The position numbers were made by a program, and so were the translations under genes. 33,271 nt of DNA from a virus: positions 1-33,271 of IMG/VR virus record IMGVR_UViG_3300009175_000048, one strand, 5' to 3'. This document shows positions 14,960 through 22,844 of the stretch, piece after piece. How positions within the stretch are numbered: position 1 is the stretch's first letter; each line of letters starts with the position of its first letter. Below the pieces are notes generated by a model. The model worked only from the letters and a program-made list of their open reading frames with translations, made no database searches and was not told where the DNA came from.

Positions 14960-15364
14960 ATGAAAGAATTCACGGTACAAACTTATTGGGCAAAGATATA
15001 CATTGGTTCCGTCCGTGGCTACAATGGCAGCAAATTCTTTGATCATGACGTGATAGCGGCCATTGGCGAATTCCAAAAGAGACATGAAGTAGAACGCATA
15101 TTGGATGCAGCCGAGCTAGTGTCGGTAACAGTTACAAATACCACCTATGTGGTTAGGGATTATGTGGAAGATGGCTTCGAAATAGCTTCTATCAACTATC
15201 CACGATTTCCCAAAACGAACCAGGAAATCTTTGTCTACATACATGCTTTAGCCGAATTTTTGCTAAACAAGTTTGAACAAAACCGATTAAGTCTAGTCAC
15301 CCCATTAATGACCTATACTTTTGAAAAAGATAACCCAGAAGAACACCCCAAACCCGTCAAATGA
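14960..15364 (+). CDS. Hypothetical protein
   Basis: A 134-aa protein, MKEFTVQTYWAKIYIG at the start. The ATG at 14960 follows TTAGGAG with 7-nt spacing; an upstream in-frame ATG at 14885 overlaps the divergent gene and its promoter and is rejected. Mixed alpha/beta composition, no membrane segment, no motif I can name. It follows the promoter at 14912 and precedes uvsW by 56 nt on the same strand, so it is likely an early gene. Confidence 0.65.
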   Translation: MKEFTVQTYWAKIYIGSVRGYNGSKFFDHDVIAAIGEFQKRHEVERILDAAELVSVTVTNTTYVVRDYVEDGFEIASINYPRFPKTNQEIFVYIHALAEFLLNKFEQNRLSLVTPLMTYTFEKDNPEEHPKPVK

Positions 15365-15366
15365 TG

Positions 15367-15395
15367 TGGACTTCTAGCTAAAAATAAGTTATAAT
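15367..15395 (+). promoter_or_regulatory. Sigma70-type promoter for uvsW
   Basis: TGGACT (15367-15372) and perfect TATAAT (15390-15395), spacing 17 nt, 26 nt upstream of the uvsW start. Confidence 0.65.
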
Positions 15396-15420
15396 GCCGA
15401 TATAAGGTTGGTGTTATAAC

Positions 15421-16863
15421 ATGGGTGATAAACTTGCGCATATACGGGTTGATAATTGCTTTGGTCAATTATTAACTGGAAATGAAAATCTTCTCCTGCA
15501 ACTTTGGCGGGCTTTGCGATTTCGTGAACGTGGATACTTTCACAGTCGCCTCTACAAGCAAAAGTTGTGGGATGGTTATATTGACTTCTTCAAAAAAGAT
15601 TCCGGCAAATTCTTGACCGGACTCCTTCCAGAAATCGAAATGGCTCTCAATCTTTGGAAGGTTGAGTACACCATTGAGGATAATCGTGATCCTCTAAAGT
15701 TTCGATTCGAGTCTGTTGATGAACACTTTTTTGACCAATGGACTCCAAAAGGGCAGAAGAAAGTAACTTTATATGACTATCAAGTAGAGTTAATAAATCA
15801 TGCCATTCAAAACAAGCGTGGAGTAATTCAGGCTCCAACATCGGCTGGCAAGACCAACATTATGATAGGCATCCTAAAGTGCCTTCCAGAAAACACCCCC
15901 ACACTCATTCTAGCCAACAAGAAGAGCCTTGTCGAGCAAAATTATGATGAAATGATGAAGTGGGGATTTAAGAACGTTGGTAGATTGTATGACAAATACA
16001 AAGAACCGAACATGTTTACATGTGCTACGGTTCAGTCATTACACAAAATTGAAAAGCTTTTGCCAAGTATTCGATGTGTTATTGTGGATGAAATCCATGA
16101 TATGATGAGCAAAGTGCCGAGAAAATTTTATGGAAAAATGAAGTCATGTTCGGTTAGAATCGCCGTAAGTGCTACCCCCTTCAAATTTGGCGGTACACAC
16201 AAGACACAAAAGTATGCAGTCAAAGGATACTTTGGCCCAATTGTAAAAGCAAAGTCGGCCGGTGACACAGGTGTATTAACCACCAAGAAACTACAGGATA
16301 GAAACATCCTCTCGGCGTCTCAGTGTATCTTCTATCCAATCAATACTCCGCAGCTACCATATGACATCTACATAGATGCCGTTACACACGGTATAGCTGA
16401 AAACTTTGAGTTTCATCAATTGGTAACACGATTGGTGAAAGGACTAAAAGGACGTACATTAATCCTCGTAGAGCGATTAGCTCACGGTGACACATTGGCC
16501 AACATGATACCTGGATCGTTGTGGGTGCAAGGAAAAGATAATCTACAAACCCGCAAATATATTATTGGCGAATTACAAAAGTCTAAAAAGAATCTGATCG
16601 CAATTGCTACACATGGCATATTTAACGCTGGCATTAACGTCTACTGTCATAATTTATTGAATGCGGCAGGTGGGCAGGCCGATCACCAGATCATTCAAAG
16701 GATGGGTAGAGGATTAAGAACAGCCGACGACAAAGAAATTCTTCATTATTATGACTTTATATTTAAGATCAACGATTATCTGCTTGAGCACTCCAAGAAA
16801 CGTGTTAAGATACTCACGCAGGAAGGGCATGAAGTCATAGTAAAGGATGAGATCGACTTTTGA
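15421..16863 (+). CDS. uvsW: UvsW-like superfamily 2 DNA helicase
   Basis: A 480-aa protein, close to T4 UvsW length. Helicase motifs in order: Walker A APTSAGKT (138-145), DEIH box (223-226), SAT (250-252) and motif VI QRMGRGLR (426-433). The ~115-residue N-terminal domain ends before LYDYQ, the Q-motif region. Family knowledge: UvsW is an ATP-driven branch-migration and R-loop-unwinding helicase that shifts T4 from origin to recombination-dependent replication. Preceded by a sigma70 promoter; the RBS AAGG is modest. Its TGA overlaps the ATG of the CAP gene (TGATG), implying translational coupling. Confidence 0.85.
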   Translation: MGDKLAHIRVDNCFGQLLTGNENLLLQLWRALRFRERGYFHSRLYKQKLWDGYIDFFKKDSGKFLTGLLPEIEMALNLWKVEYTIEDNRDPLKFRFESVDEHFFDQWTPKGQKKVTLYDYQVELINHAIQNKRGVIQAPTSAGKTNIMIGILKCLPENTPTLILANKKSLVEQNYDEMMKWGFKNVGRLYDKYKEPNMFTCATVQSLHKIEKLLPSIRCVIVDEIHDMMSKVPRKFYGKMKSCSVRIAVSATPFKFGGTHKTQKYAVKGYFGPIVKAKSAGDTGVLTTKKLQDRNILSASQCIFYPINTPQLPYDIYIDAVTHGIAENFEFHQLVTRLVKGLKGRTLILVERLAHGDTLANMIPGSLWVQGKDNLQTRKYIIGELQKSKKNLIAIATHGIFNAGINVYCHNLLNAAGGQADHQIIQRMGRGLRTADDKEILHYYDFIFKINDYLLEHSKKRVKILTQEGHEVIVKDEIDF

Positions 16864-17276
16864 TGAAAACCATAATACTTGCAATTGCCATATTGGTGGC
16901 ACAGGTCACCCACGCTCTCGCTCAGGATGTAGAGGCCACGATCCTGATTGCCCACAATACCCCAAGAGAACAGCAAAGAATACAAAAACTGGTCGGGGAC
17001 CGGAACTTAGACGCAATAGCCCAAGCTCATGCGAATTGGATGGTTGCCAACAGAAACCTAACCCATCAATCTCTAAACAAAATAATGAGAACGTGGAGAA
17101 CGGGTGGTGAAAATATTGCCTGTGGCCAACGTACCGAAGCCGAGGTTCTACGAAGTTGGATAAATTCTAGTGGTCACCGAGCAAATATATTGAATAGAAA
17201 TTTCACTCATGTTGGATTTGGAATTGCCGTTGCTGCTGATGGTACAGTTTATTGGTGTGTGAATTTTGGAGGATAA
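16863..17276 (+). CDS. Secreted CAP (SCP/PR-1) domain protein
   Basis: A 137-aa protein. Residues 1-21 (MKTIILAIAILVAQVTHALA) are a typical cleavable signal peptide. The mature part shows CAP signatures: AHNTPREQQ, a HANWM helix, GENIACG, SSGHRANIL, FTHVGFGIA and YWCVNFGG at the end. Two cysteines (ENIAC and YWC) could form a disulfide after export. The ATG overlaps the uvsW stop. Family knowledge: CAP proteins occur widely in bacteria and eukaryotes with varied and often unclear roles. In a phage, action in the host periplasm or cell wall is an inference. It is followed 4 nt later by a small membrane protein, so the two may work at the envelope, possibly in lysis. Confidence 0.8.
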   Translation: MKTIILAIAILVAQVTHALAQDVEATILIAHNTPREQQRIQKLVGDRNLDAIAQAHANWMVANRNLTHQSLNKIMRTWRTGGENIACGQRTEAEVLRSWINSSGHRANILNRNFTHVGFGIAVAADGTVYWCVNFGG

Positions 17277-17280
17277 TTAA

Positions 17281-17487
17281 ATGATGACTATCTTTGGGGT
17301 ATTAGGGATTATATTAATGATCACATCCGTATTATTCATCATGGTGTCGGTAACACCAATGTTGGCAATGATGTGGGACAGTCCAAAAGCTGGATACAAA
17401 CCATTGGTGGTTGCTATACCTTGGTTCTTAATAATGATAGCACTATTGATTGGCGATGTAGTTTTATTGTTTAGGCTTTTTTCCTAA
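17281..17487 (+). CDS. Small two-helix membrane protein
   Basis: A 68-aa protein with hydrophobic stretches at about 3-28 and 42-66, separated by a short polar loop DSPKAGYK. RBS GGAGG lies 8 nt upstream of the ATG, within the CAP gene's end. Size and topology would fit a holin or a generic envelope protein; no family is recognised. Its 3' end overlaps the convergent gene at 17464 by 24 nt. Confidence 0.6.
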   Translation: MMTIFGVLGIILMITSVLFIMVSVTPMLAMMWDSPKAGYKPLVVAIPWFLIMIALLIGDVVLLFRLFS

Positions 17488-18078
17488 AAGTTCATCCACA
17501 TCAATCTTATCCTGCCAACGTGTGATCATTTTCTGAATAGTGTCCAACGGAACGCCATGCGTGTTACGTTTGGCGAGTATTTTAGCAAATTCTTCTAGCT
17601 TTTTTGGATCAAGCTTTTTATCAGCTAAATATGGGCGATATTCATTCCACCAAGGAGAATCAGGTTCTTCAATTTTAACCGTATAACCTGCTTTATCAGC
17701 ATACTCGACGTAGTGACGAAAATCTCTGGAAACAATACAGGTATTATCTAATACTAATGGCGTAACACCAAGATCTACGGCATATTGAAACTCTTGAAAA
17801 TTATGTGCGTGAGCAGCACCTAATTTCTCTGCCTTCCAGTTTGATCGATACTCTTGATATTCATCACTAGTAGAAATCTGCTCACCACGTCGCTTCTTTT
17901 GTTGTGATACAGGGATAAAATAATTATCGGTCGAAAATACATGATCGTAATCTCCTCCGTATTGAGCAAGCAATGCATTGATCTTCGTTGATTTTCCAGA
18001 CCCCGGAGGCCCACGAAGTATAATGAATATCTTTTCTTGTTGTTTGTTTTCTACCCACTGACTAAATTTTTTTATCAT
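17464..18078 (-). CDS. P-loop kinase-like protein (AAA_33 / polynucleotide-kinase type)
   Basis: A 204-aa protein. After the N-terminal MIKKFSQWVENKQQ comes a Walker A LRGPPGSGKST (about 20-30), then FSTDNYF, LGAAHAHNFQEF and PLVLDNT. That succession is typical of the small ATPase/kinase group that includes N4BP2-like and polynucleotide kinase P-loop domains. Substrate is unknown; a nucleic acid 5' end or a nucleotide is plausible. The start overlaps the end of the upstream HNH gene by 17 nt. The first 14 residues resemble the F-x-x-W tag seen on several other proteins here and lie outside the enzymatic domain. Confidence 0.7.
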   Translation of the reverse strand: MIKKFSQWVENKQQEKIFIILRGPPGSGKSTKINALLAQYGGDYDHVFSTDNYFIPVSQQKKRRGEQISTSDEYQEYRSNWKAEKLGAAHAHNFQEFQYAVDLGVTPLVLDNTCIVSRDFRHYVEYADKAGYTVKIEEPDSPWWNEYRPYLADKKLDPKKLEEFAKILAKRNTHGVPLDTIQKMITRWQDKIDVDELLGKKPKQ

Positions 18079-19129
18079 GATTATAATCCATAACTAATGT
18101 ACAAATCCTCTTGAACTCATCATCTGAGAAACATGATTTCATTTTATTGATCAATCTTGTGACCCATTGCACATTTCCTTTTACGTATCCCTTAGAACTA
18201 TCTATTCTATCCAGCGAAGCGTTGCCATCTCTTGTCTTTTGATAGGAGTATACACTTTTAGGAAATGATAATTCCAATCCTGAAAGGGCACATCTTTTGC
18301 CTTGTGATAAATATAACTGCCATGCCCAATCCATGTCTAAGTCATATTCCCACCCTCTTTGCCTTGCTGTCATCCTAATCAAATTCCAATTTGCGGTTTT
18401 GATTACATTTGTTTCCTCTGCAATATCATGATGCGACGGATGATAATCCGCTATCAAAGTACAAAAGCCAATGAATTCATCATTAGACCATGTATATTTA
18501 ATCCGATTTACGTGCTTGTGTACCCACTGTATGTTTTCAACACAGTAACCTACATTAGATTGAATGCGGTCTAATGACGCAGTGGTTTTCCCATGATTGT
18601 GTTCAGTCACGGTATCTGCAATGCATATAGAAATTCCTGTTAAGGCACATTTGAATTCTTGCTTTAACAATAAATCATAAGCCTGCTTTGGTATTATGTC
18701 GAACTCCCATCCCCTATTGGCTGCGCCACTTCTGATTTGCTTCCAAAAGACATTTGACAATCTATCCTTAACACGTCTTGCTTTGCCACCGCACGCTATA
18801 CATTGTATCCTTTTACCACTTGCCAATGCGTTGTGTTCTATTTCTAATTGCTGACCGCATTTGCATTCACATAACCATTTGGTATGGCCGGATTTTGCAG
18901 GAGCAACTTCTTTAATTGGCGTCCAATTGCCAAATGGAATACCCTGTACAGCTACCTTTTTATGCTGTCCATTAGTTTTTGGATGTATGCCAAATAATTT
19001 GACATATCTATTAATAGAAGAATAAGCACAACCTACTTCCAATGCGATATCTTGCATACTTCTGTCTTTAGTAATGTACTCGCTCTCCAGCCAATCCTTG
19101 GTAATTTTTATTATTACTTTTATAGCCAC
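18062..19129 (-). CDS. Free-standing HNH homing endonuclease with tandem nuclease domains
   Basis: A 355-aa protein. GTG start at 19129 behind TAGGAGGG. N-terminal helix-turn-helix-like segment (MQDIALEVGCAYSSINRYVK), then a zinc-ribbon-like block (CECKCG...CIACGG, about 88-118). Two copies of an HNH module follow: CALTG...TASLDRIQSNVGYCVENIQW and CALSG...NASLDRIDSSKGYVKGNVQW, about 120 residues apart, each followed by N[RK][IM]K. The LDRI-x(4)-GY-x(4)-N[IV]QWV pattern is characteristic of phage HNH homing endonucleases. It sits between phage genes and overlaps the next gene by 17 nt, consistent with invasion followed by adaptation. Confidence 0.85.
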   Translation of the reverse strand: MAIKVIIKITKDWLESEYITKDRSMQDIALEVGCAYSSINRYVKLFGIHPKTNGQHKKVAVQGIPFGNWTPIKEVAPAKSGHTKWLCECKCGQQLEIEHNALASGKRIQCIACGGKARRVKDRLSNVFWKQIRSGAANRGWEFDIIPKQAYDLLLKQEFKCALTGISICIADTVTEHNHGKTTASLDRIQSNVGYCVENIQWVHKHVNRIKYTWSNDEFIGFCTLIADYHPSHHDIAEETNVIKTANWNLIRMTARQRGWEYDLDMDWAWQLYLSQGKRCALSGLELSFPKSVYSYQKTRDGNASLDRIDSSKGYVKGNVQWVTRLINKMKSCFSDDEFKRICTLVMDYNHDKKI

Positions 19130-19182
19130 GATAACCCTCCTATAAAACCATATAAGTATTATAGTGTTTGAGTTATCAATTT

Positions 19183-19542
19183 CTATATTCCCTGACCTAA
19201 GTTCTGTGATTGTTGAGGTTGAATGGCCGGATTACTATCGGGAGGTTCGGCCATTGGAGCATTTGGTTTAGAACTGTTTATCCTATCAATTAAAGTGCCT
19301 ACTGTTGTGTCTGATTTACTCATAAAGTCTTTAATAGCATCGGCTTGTGTTGGATCTATCTTATCCATCACCGATCCGATCTTCAAGATTTCTTCTTGAG
19401 CATCACTACTCAAATCAGCCGTTTTCATTTGAGTAATTTCATCATCGTCATCGATTCCCATGTCGGATCGCAACTTCGATATTACGGCGTCCCGAATTTC
19501 ATTTGCTTGTCTATCTTCTAACCAAATTATAAAATGTTTCAT
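19183..19542 (-). CDS. Hypothetical protein with N-terminal F-x-x-W-type peptide
   Basis: A 119-aa acidic protein starting MKHFIIWLEDRQANE. The body is predicted helical with a Pro/Gln-rich C-terminal tail (PPDSNPAIQPQQSQ). RBS GAAGGAG is 6 nt before the ATG. It starts 18 nt after the pyrB stop, so it is in the same transcription unit. No family recognised; the N-terminal peptide hints at a virion or capsid-directed protein. Confidence 0.65.
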   Translation of the reverse strand: MKHFIIWLEDRQANEIRDAVISKLRSDMGIDDDDEITQMKTADLSSDAQEEILKIGSVMDKIDPTQADAIKDFMSKSDTTVGTLIDRINSSKPNAPMAEPPDSNPAIQPQQSQNLGQGI

Positions 19543-19560
19543 GATACTCCTTCGATGTCA

Positions 19561-20460
19561 TTATATATCGCTAGGTGTATCAAATTGCATCATACTAATA
19601 AGAGCCATTCGCAAAAACATGCCATTCTTTACCTGCTTCCAATAGGCTGCTCTTGGATCAGAATCAATTCTGTGATCTAATTCATTGGTTCTTGGCAAAG
19701 GATGTAAAACCATAGCGTTTTGTTTCATAAGATTCAATTGTTCTTGACCAAAACACACTTTTTGTAAATTTACGAACCCTGGTGTCCATCGCTCTCGTTG
19801 TAATCTTGTAATGTACACTACGTCGGCCGCTGGCAATTTTTCATTAAGCAAATGCTCCCAATTATTAATTGTACCAGCATATGGATCGATAATATCCACA
19901 ATCACGTCCTTAAAATTCTTCAGCATGGCTGTAAGCGATTTTACGGTGCGTGCTTTAGTGGTGTCGCCAAAAAATATAATGTTGGCCCCATCTATTGTAC
20001 CACGTTCTCGTTGAATTGTGTACAAGTCCAAAAGAGCTTGCGTTGGATGTTCTCCATCGCCATCGCCAGCATTAATAATTGGAACATCGGATGATTCAGA
20101 TGCAATTTGGGCAGCACCATCACGTGGATGGCGAATAACAATTACATCAGCATACTGTGAAATGGTTTTTACGGTATCCTCAAGAAGCTCCCCTTTTACT
20201 TCGGAAGAAGAAAGAGATCCGTTCTCGATAGAGATGATTTTACCTCCTAACCGCTGCATAGCTGATTCAAAAGACAGCCTAGTGCGGGTGGATGGTTCGG
20301 CAAAATATGTGGCCATAACCATGCCTTTTTGCCGTTTTGATAAAAACCCAGAACTTGAATTATTTTGAAAAGTTTTAGCCCGTAACAAAATGTCGTCAAT
20401 AATCTCCCTTGTGAATTGACTCGCACAAATGACATGTCTGAATGGGAGTGTTTTTATCAT
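19561..20460 (-). CDS. pyrB: Aspartate carbamoyltransferase catalytic chain
   Basis: A 299-aa protein, full family length. It catalyses the first committed step of pyrimidine synthesis, carbamoyl phosphate plus aspartate to carbamoyl aspartate. All expected binding and catalytic blocks are visible: STRTR (57-61), the Lys of SSSEVKGE (89), RHP (110-112), HPTQ (138-141), Arg171 in KARTVKSL, TRLQRER (218-224) and HPLPR (253-257). No regulatory pyrI gene is seen nearby, so the enzyme may work as an unregulated trimer. RBS AGGAG is 5 nt before the ATG and a sigma70 promoter lies just upstream. In a phage this is an auxiliary metabolic gene that could raise pyrimidine supply for DNA synthesis. Confidence 0.92.
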   Translation of the reverse strand: MIKTLPFRHVICASQFTREIIDDILLRAKTFQNNSSSGFLSKRQKGMVMATYFAEPSTRTRLSFESAMQRLGGKIISIENGSLSSSEVKGELLEDTVKTISQYADVIVIRHPRDGAAQIASESSDVPIINAGDGDGEHPTQALLDLYTIQRERGTIDGANIIFFGDTTKARTVKSLTAMLKNFKDVIVDIIDPYAGTINNWEHLLNEKLPAADVVYITRLQRERWTPGFVNLQKVCFGQEQLNLMKQNAMVLHPLPRTNELDHRIDSDPRAAYWKQVKNGMFLRMALISMMQFDTPSDI

Positions 20461-20488
20461 GGGGTCTCCTGGTTAATTGTTGTCTGCA

Positions 20489-20517
20489 ATTATAAACGAT
20501 CTGATGCCTAAATACAA
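20489..20517 (-). promoter_or_regulatory. Sigma70-type promoter for pyrB
   Basis: On the minus strand TTGTAT (20512-20517) and perfect TATAAT (20489-20494), spacing 17 nt, about 28 nt before the pyrB start. It overlaps the possible late motif read on the plus strand at 20508-20514. Confidence 0.55.
20508..20514 (+). promoter_or_regulatory. Possible late-promoter motif CTAAATA
   Basis: CCTAAATACAAGAGATATG runs into the start at 20523. T4-like late -10 shape; a transcript would have a very short leader. Weak evidence. Confidence 0.25.
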
Positions 20518-20522
20518 GAGAT

Positions 20523-21308
20523 ATGGCATACTTAAAATTTCAAGACTGGTTGTTCCGTGAATTCCGAGATGTGTTCGGATTTGATAGAGATGTACGTCCA
20601 CAAAAAAAGGACAAAAACTCTGAATGGCCAATACATCAACTGAATGTTGAAAGCATTATTAATACGTTAGCGGAGTATCACCTACCCACAAGGCAGGGTA
20701 CGGCTAATTTCGTAAATGAAGCACAATGGGGAGATGACCAGGGTGCCATTAGGCTAAGAGTTGGCACAGGACTTAATTTTTTCATTGATCGTCAGACATT
20801 AGACCTAGAAGGCAATCCCCAGTGGATTACTAAAAAAATATATCAAGTAGATCAATCTGGAATAGGTGACAAAGAAGAAACAATTGTTCAAGAACTGTTT
20901 GATGAAATAAAAGTCATTGATGAACAGCCAACCGATTCAGCGAAACGGGATTATCCAGAAATCGAAAGTCTTGTAGCTAACATGGCTGGAAAGCTGCGAC
21001 GGACGGCAAAAGATATATTTGTATATGAAGGCGTAAGAAAGATAGATGAAAATGATTATGTCATTAGGTTTACCCTTAGAGGTCACGGTCAACTATCAAG
21101 AGACGGATGGGTAGTGAAAGAAAATCAAACACATATTGTGTTTGATACTAAAAAGGGATTGTTAAGGGTTATGAACTACGATGTTGCCAATCAAAGAGAA
21201 GGAAGGAACTGGGTAATCCGTCCATCAGAAATAGATGTATATTTCTGTCCAACACAGACTAAAGAAGAAATGTCTGAAGCAATCGCCACAACGTTACATT
21301 GGTTCTAA
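20523..21308 (+). CDS. Hypothetical, probably virion-associated protein
   Basis: A 261-aa protein starting MAYLKFQDWLFREF, with the F-x-x-W motif. The rest is a mixed alpha/beta protein with no motif I recognise. It begins a run of four plus-strand genes (20523-24511) that touch or overlap. The stop TAA at 21306-21308 is 2 nt before the next ATG. RBS is weak (AAGAG). Structural or injected protein is inferred from the N-terminal peptide and operon only. Confidence 0.65.
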   Translation: MAYLKFQDWLFREFRDVFGFDRDVRPQKKDKNSEWPIHQLNVESIINTLAEYHLPTRQGTANFVNEAQWGDDQGAIRLRVGTGLNFFIDRQTLDLEGNPQWITKKIYQVDQSGIGDKEETIVQELFDEIKVIDEQPTDSAKRDYPEIESLVANMAGKLRRTAKDIFVYEGVRKIDENDYVIRFTLRGHGQLSRDGWVVKENQTHIVFDTKKGLLRVMNYDVANQREGRNWVIRPSEIDVYFCPTQTKEEMSEAIATTLHWF

Positions 21309-21310
21309 AT

Positions 21311-22837
21311 ATGCCAAGGCAAGATAGTAGTAAAAAACAAGCAGTAGTTGATATAGCCAAAGCCCTGAGAGATGTCTTTAAGGGATACACACGCCATGCC
21401 CGTGGCGATGCTTGGAAAAAGATTTTGGAACCAGATACCAAACGAGAAATTGAAAAATTAGTACAAGATCCATATCGTCCACTCAACATGTTCCAAAGAA
21501 TTACATTCAAAGAATGGATCGATCAAGAAGAAGACTTTAATCCAGAAGATTTCTTTGGAAAGATACAACGATATATTTTTGCAAATATGCGTGTAGAACA
21601 AGGAAGAATAAACTTTCACTTCCCTACAGACTATCAATCGTTTATCGTACAGTCCATATCAATGCAAAGGCCGCAAGATATTACACAGCAAAAACCGCAA
21701 ATGGCATTGGATGCACATACTAAGCATGATGGCTCAATGATTTCTGAAGATGAGCAGGTTCAAAAACTATTACCATATGCCGGATTAGGAACTTCTAAAT
21801 GGAGCGGTGCCAGTAAAGCCTTAAAACAAGTCGGTGCGCCAGATTGGAAACAATCTCAATGGAATGCGTTTGAACGAATCATTAAGAGCAAGGTAAGGAA
21901 AATAGCCCGTTTAATGGGTTTCTTATTTGAGATAGAAATCTATTTGTGTCTAGAACATCAACATGGTGTTAAAAACAGAGATGATGAGGAAATGGGACAG
22001 GCCAATAATGGAACTCAAATAGATGAAAACAGAGATAAGTTCATGACGCAGATCAAGGAAAATCTTGGATCTGAAAAGCAGGCCGATCAGATATTTTTAA
22101 TGATTCAAAGTCATGCAAAAGACATAGCGGATAGAATCTTTGTAAGAAGTAAGCAATTATTAAAATGCACTCCAGATCACATGTTGTTTACAGGCGGAGA
22201 AGGTGATTGGAGTTCAACCGGAGGACGACAGACACCATCTGATCTCGTATTAATGTGCAGTGGTGCAATTGATGGAGAACAAGGTGAATTAGGATGGAAC
22301 ATTAAGTTAACAAGCGAAGGCCGTGTGGTAATGGCCGACTTGCAATCTGCTAAAGCTTATAAATTATTGGGCGGAGCAAACGTTCGAAAGTTTACAGATG
22401 AACTCTCTGCAATTATGGCCGATTCTAATGATGCAACCGCAGCTACAGATTATCGACAAGCCATTATACCGATGTTAGCCAAAGTGGCAGAAGATAAATT
22501 AACAAACAATCCACGTAAATTTACAGAAATTCTTAGTTGGCTAATAGCTGGTAAGAAAGGTGAAAGCCATCCCGTGGCTCTAGCAGTCAGACATTATGCC
22601 AGCAGTGCGTCAGGCGGGGCAGATTGGTCACCAAGTCTAAGACGTGATTTTAACATACGTGGATTAAGCATTTCACCAAAAGATGAAGCAAGTGTAAGCG
22701 TCACAAGTAATTCGACATATGTTAAATTAACCTACAAAGTTTCTGGCGGTAGCTCGGCCGGAACAAGCATTATCTTTGAGCCTAAAAGAGATAGCGTATC
22801 TGTAAAAGTTAGTAATTTAACTAGGGAAAAGCAATAG
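21311..22837 (+). CDS. Large hypothetical protein, possible PD-(D/E)XK nuclease-like core
   Basis: A 508-aa protein. I take ATG at 21311, just after the previous stop, rather than a TTG at 21299. An internal MFQRITFKEWIDQEE stretch near residues 60-74 repeats the F-x-x-W motif found at the N-termini of neighbours, so the protein may have gained an extension. In the middle, TPSDLVLMC followed about 15 residues later by GWNIKLTSEG resembles a D...xxK nuclease core, but this is only a pattern. The C-terminal ~90 residues are Ser/Thr/Val-rich and beta-like. Function unknown. Confidence 0.65.
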   Translation: MPRQDSSKKQAVVDIAKALRDVFKGYTRHARGDAWKKILEPDTKREIEKLVQDPYRPLNMFQRITFKEWIDQEEDFNPEDFFGKIQRYIFANMRVEQGRINFHFPTDYQSFIVQSISMQRPQDITQQKPQMALDAHTKHDGSMISEDEQVQKLLPYAGLGTSKWSGASKALKQVGAPDWKQSQWNAFERIIKSKVRKIARLMGFLFEIEIYLCLEHQHGVKNRDDEEMGQANNGTQIDENRDKFMTQIKENLGSEKQADQIFLMIQSHAKDIADRIFVRSKQLLKCTPDHMLFTGGEGDWSSTGGRQTPSDLVLMCSGAIDGEQGELGWNIKLTSEGRVVMADLQSAKAYKLLGGANVRKFTDELSAIMADSNDATAATDYRQAIIPMLAKVAEDKLTNNPRKFTEILSWLIAGKKGESHPVALAVRHYASSASGGADWSPSLRRDFNIRGLSISPKDEASVSVTSNSTYVKLTYKVSGGSSAGTSIIFEPKRDSVSVKVSNLTREKQ

Positions 22838-22844
22838 ATACATT

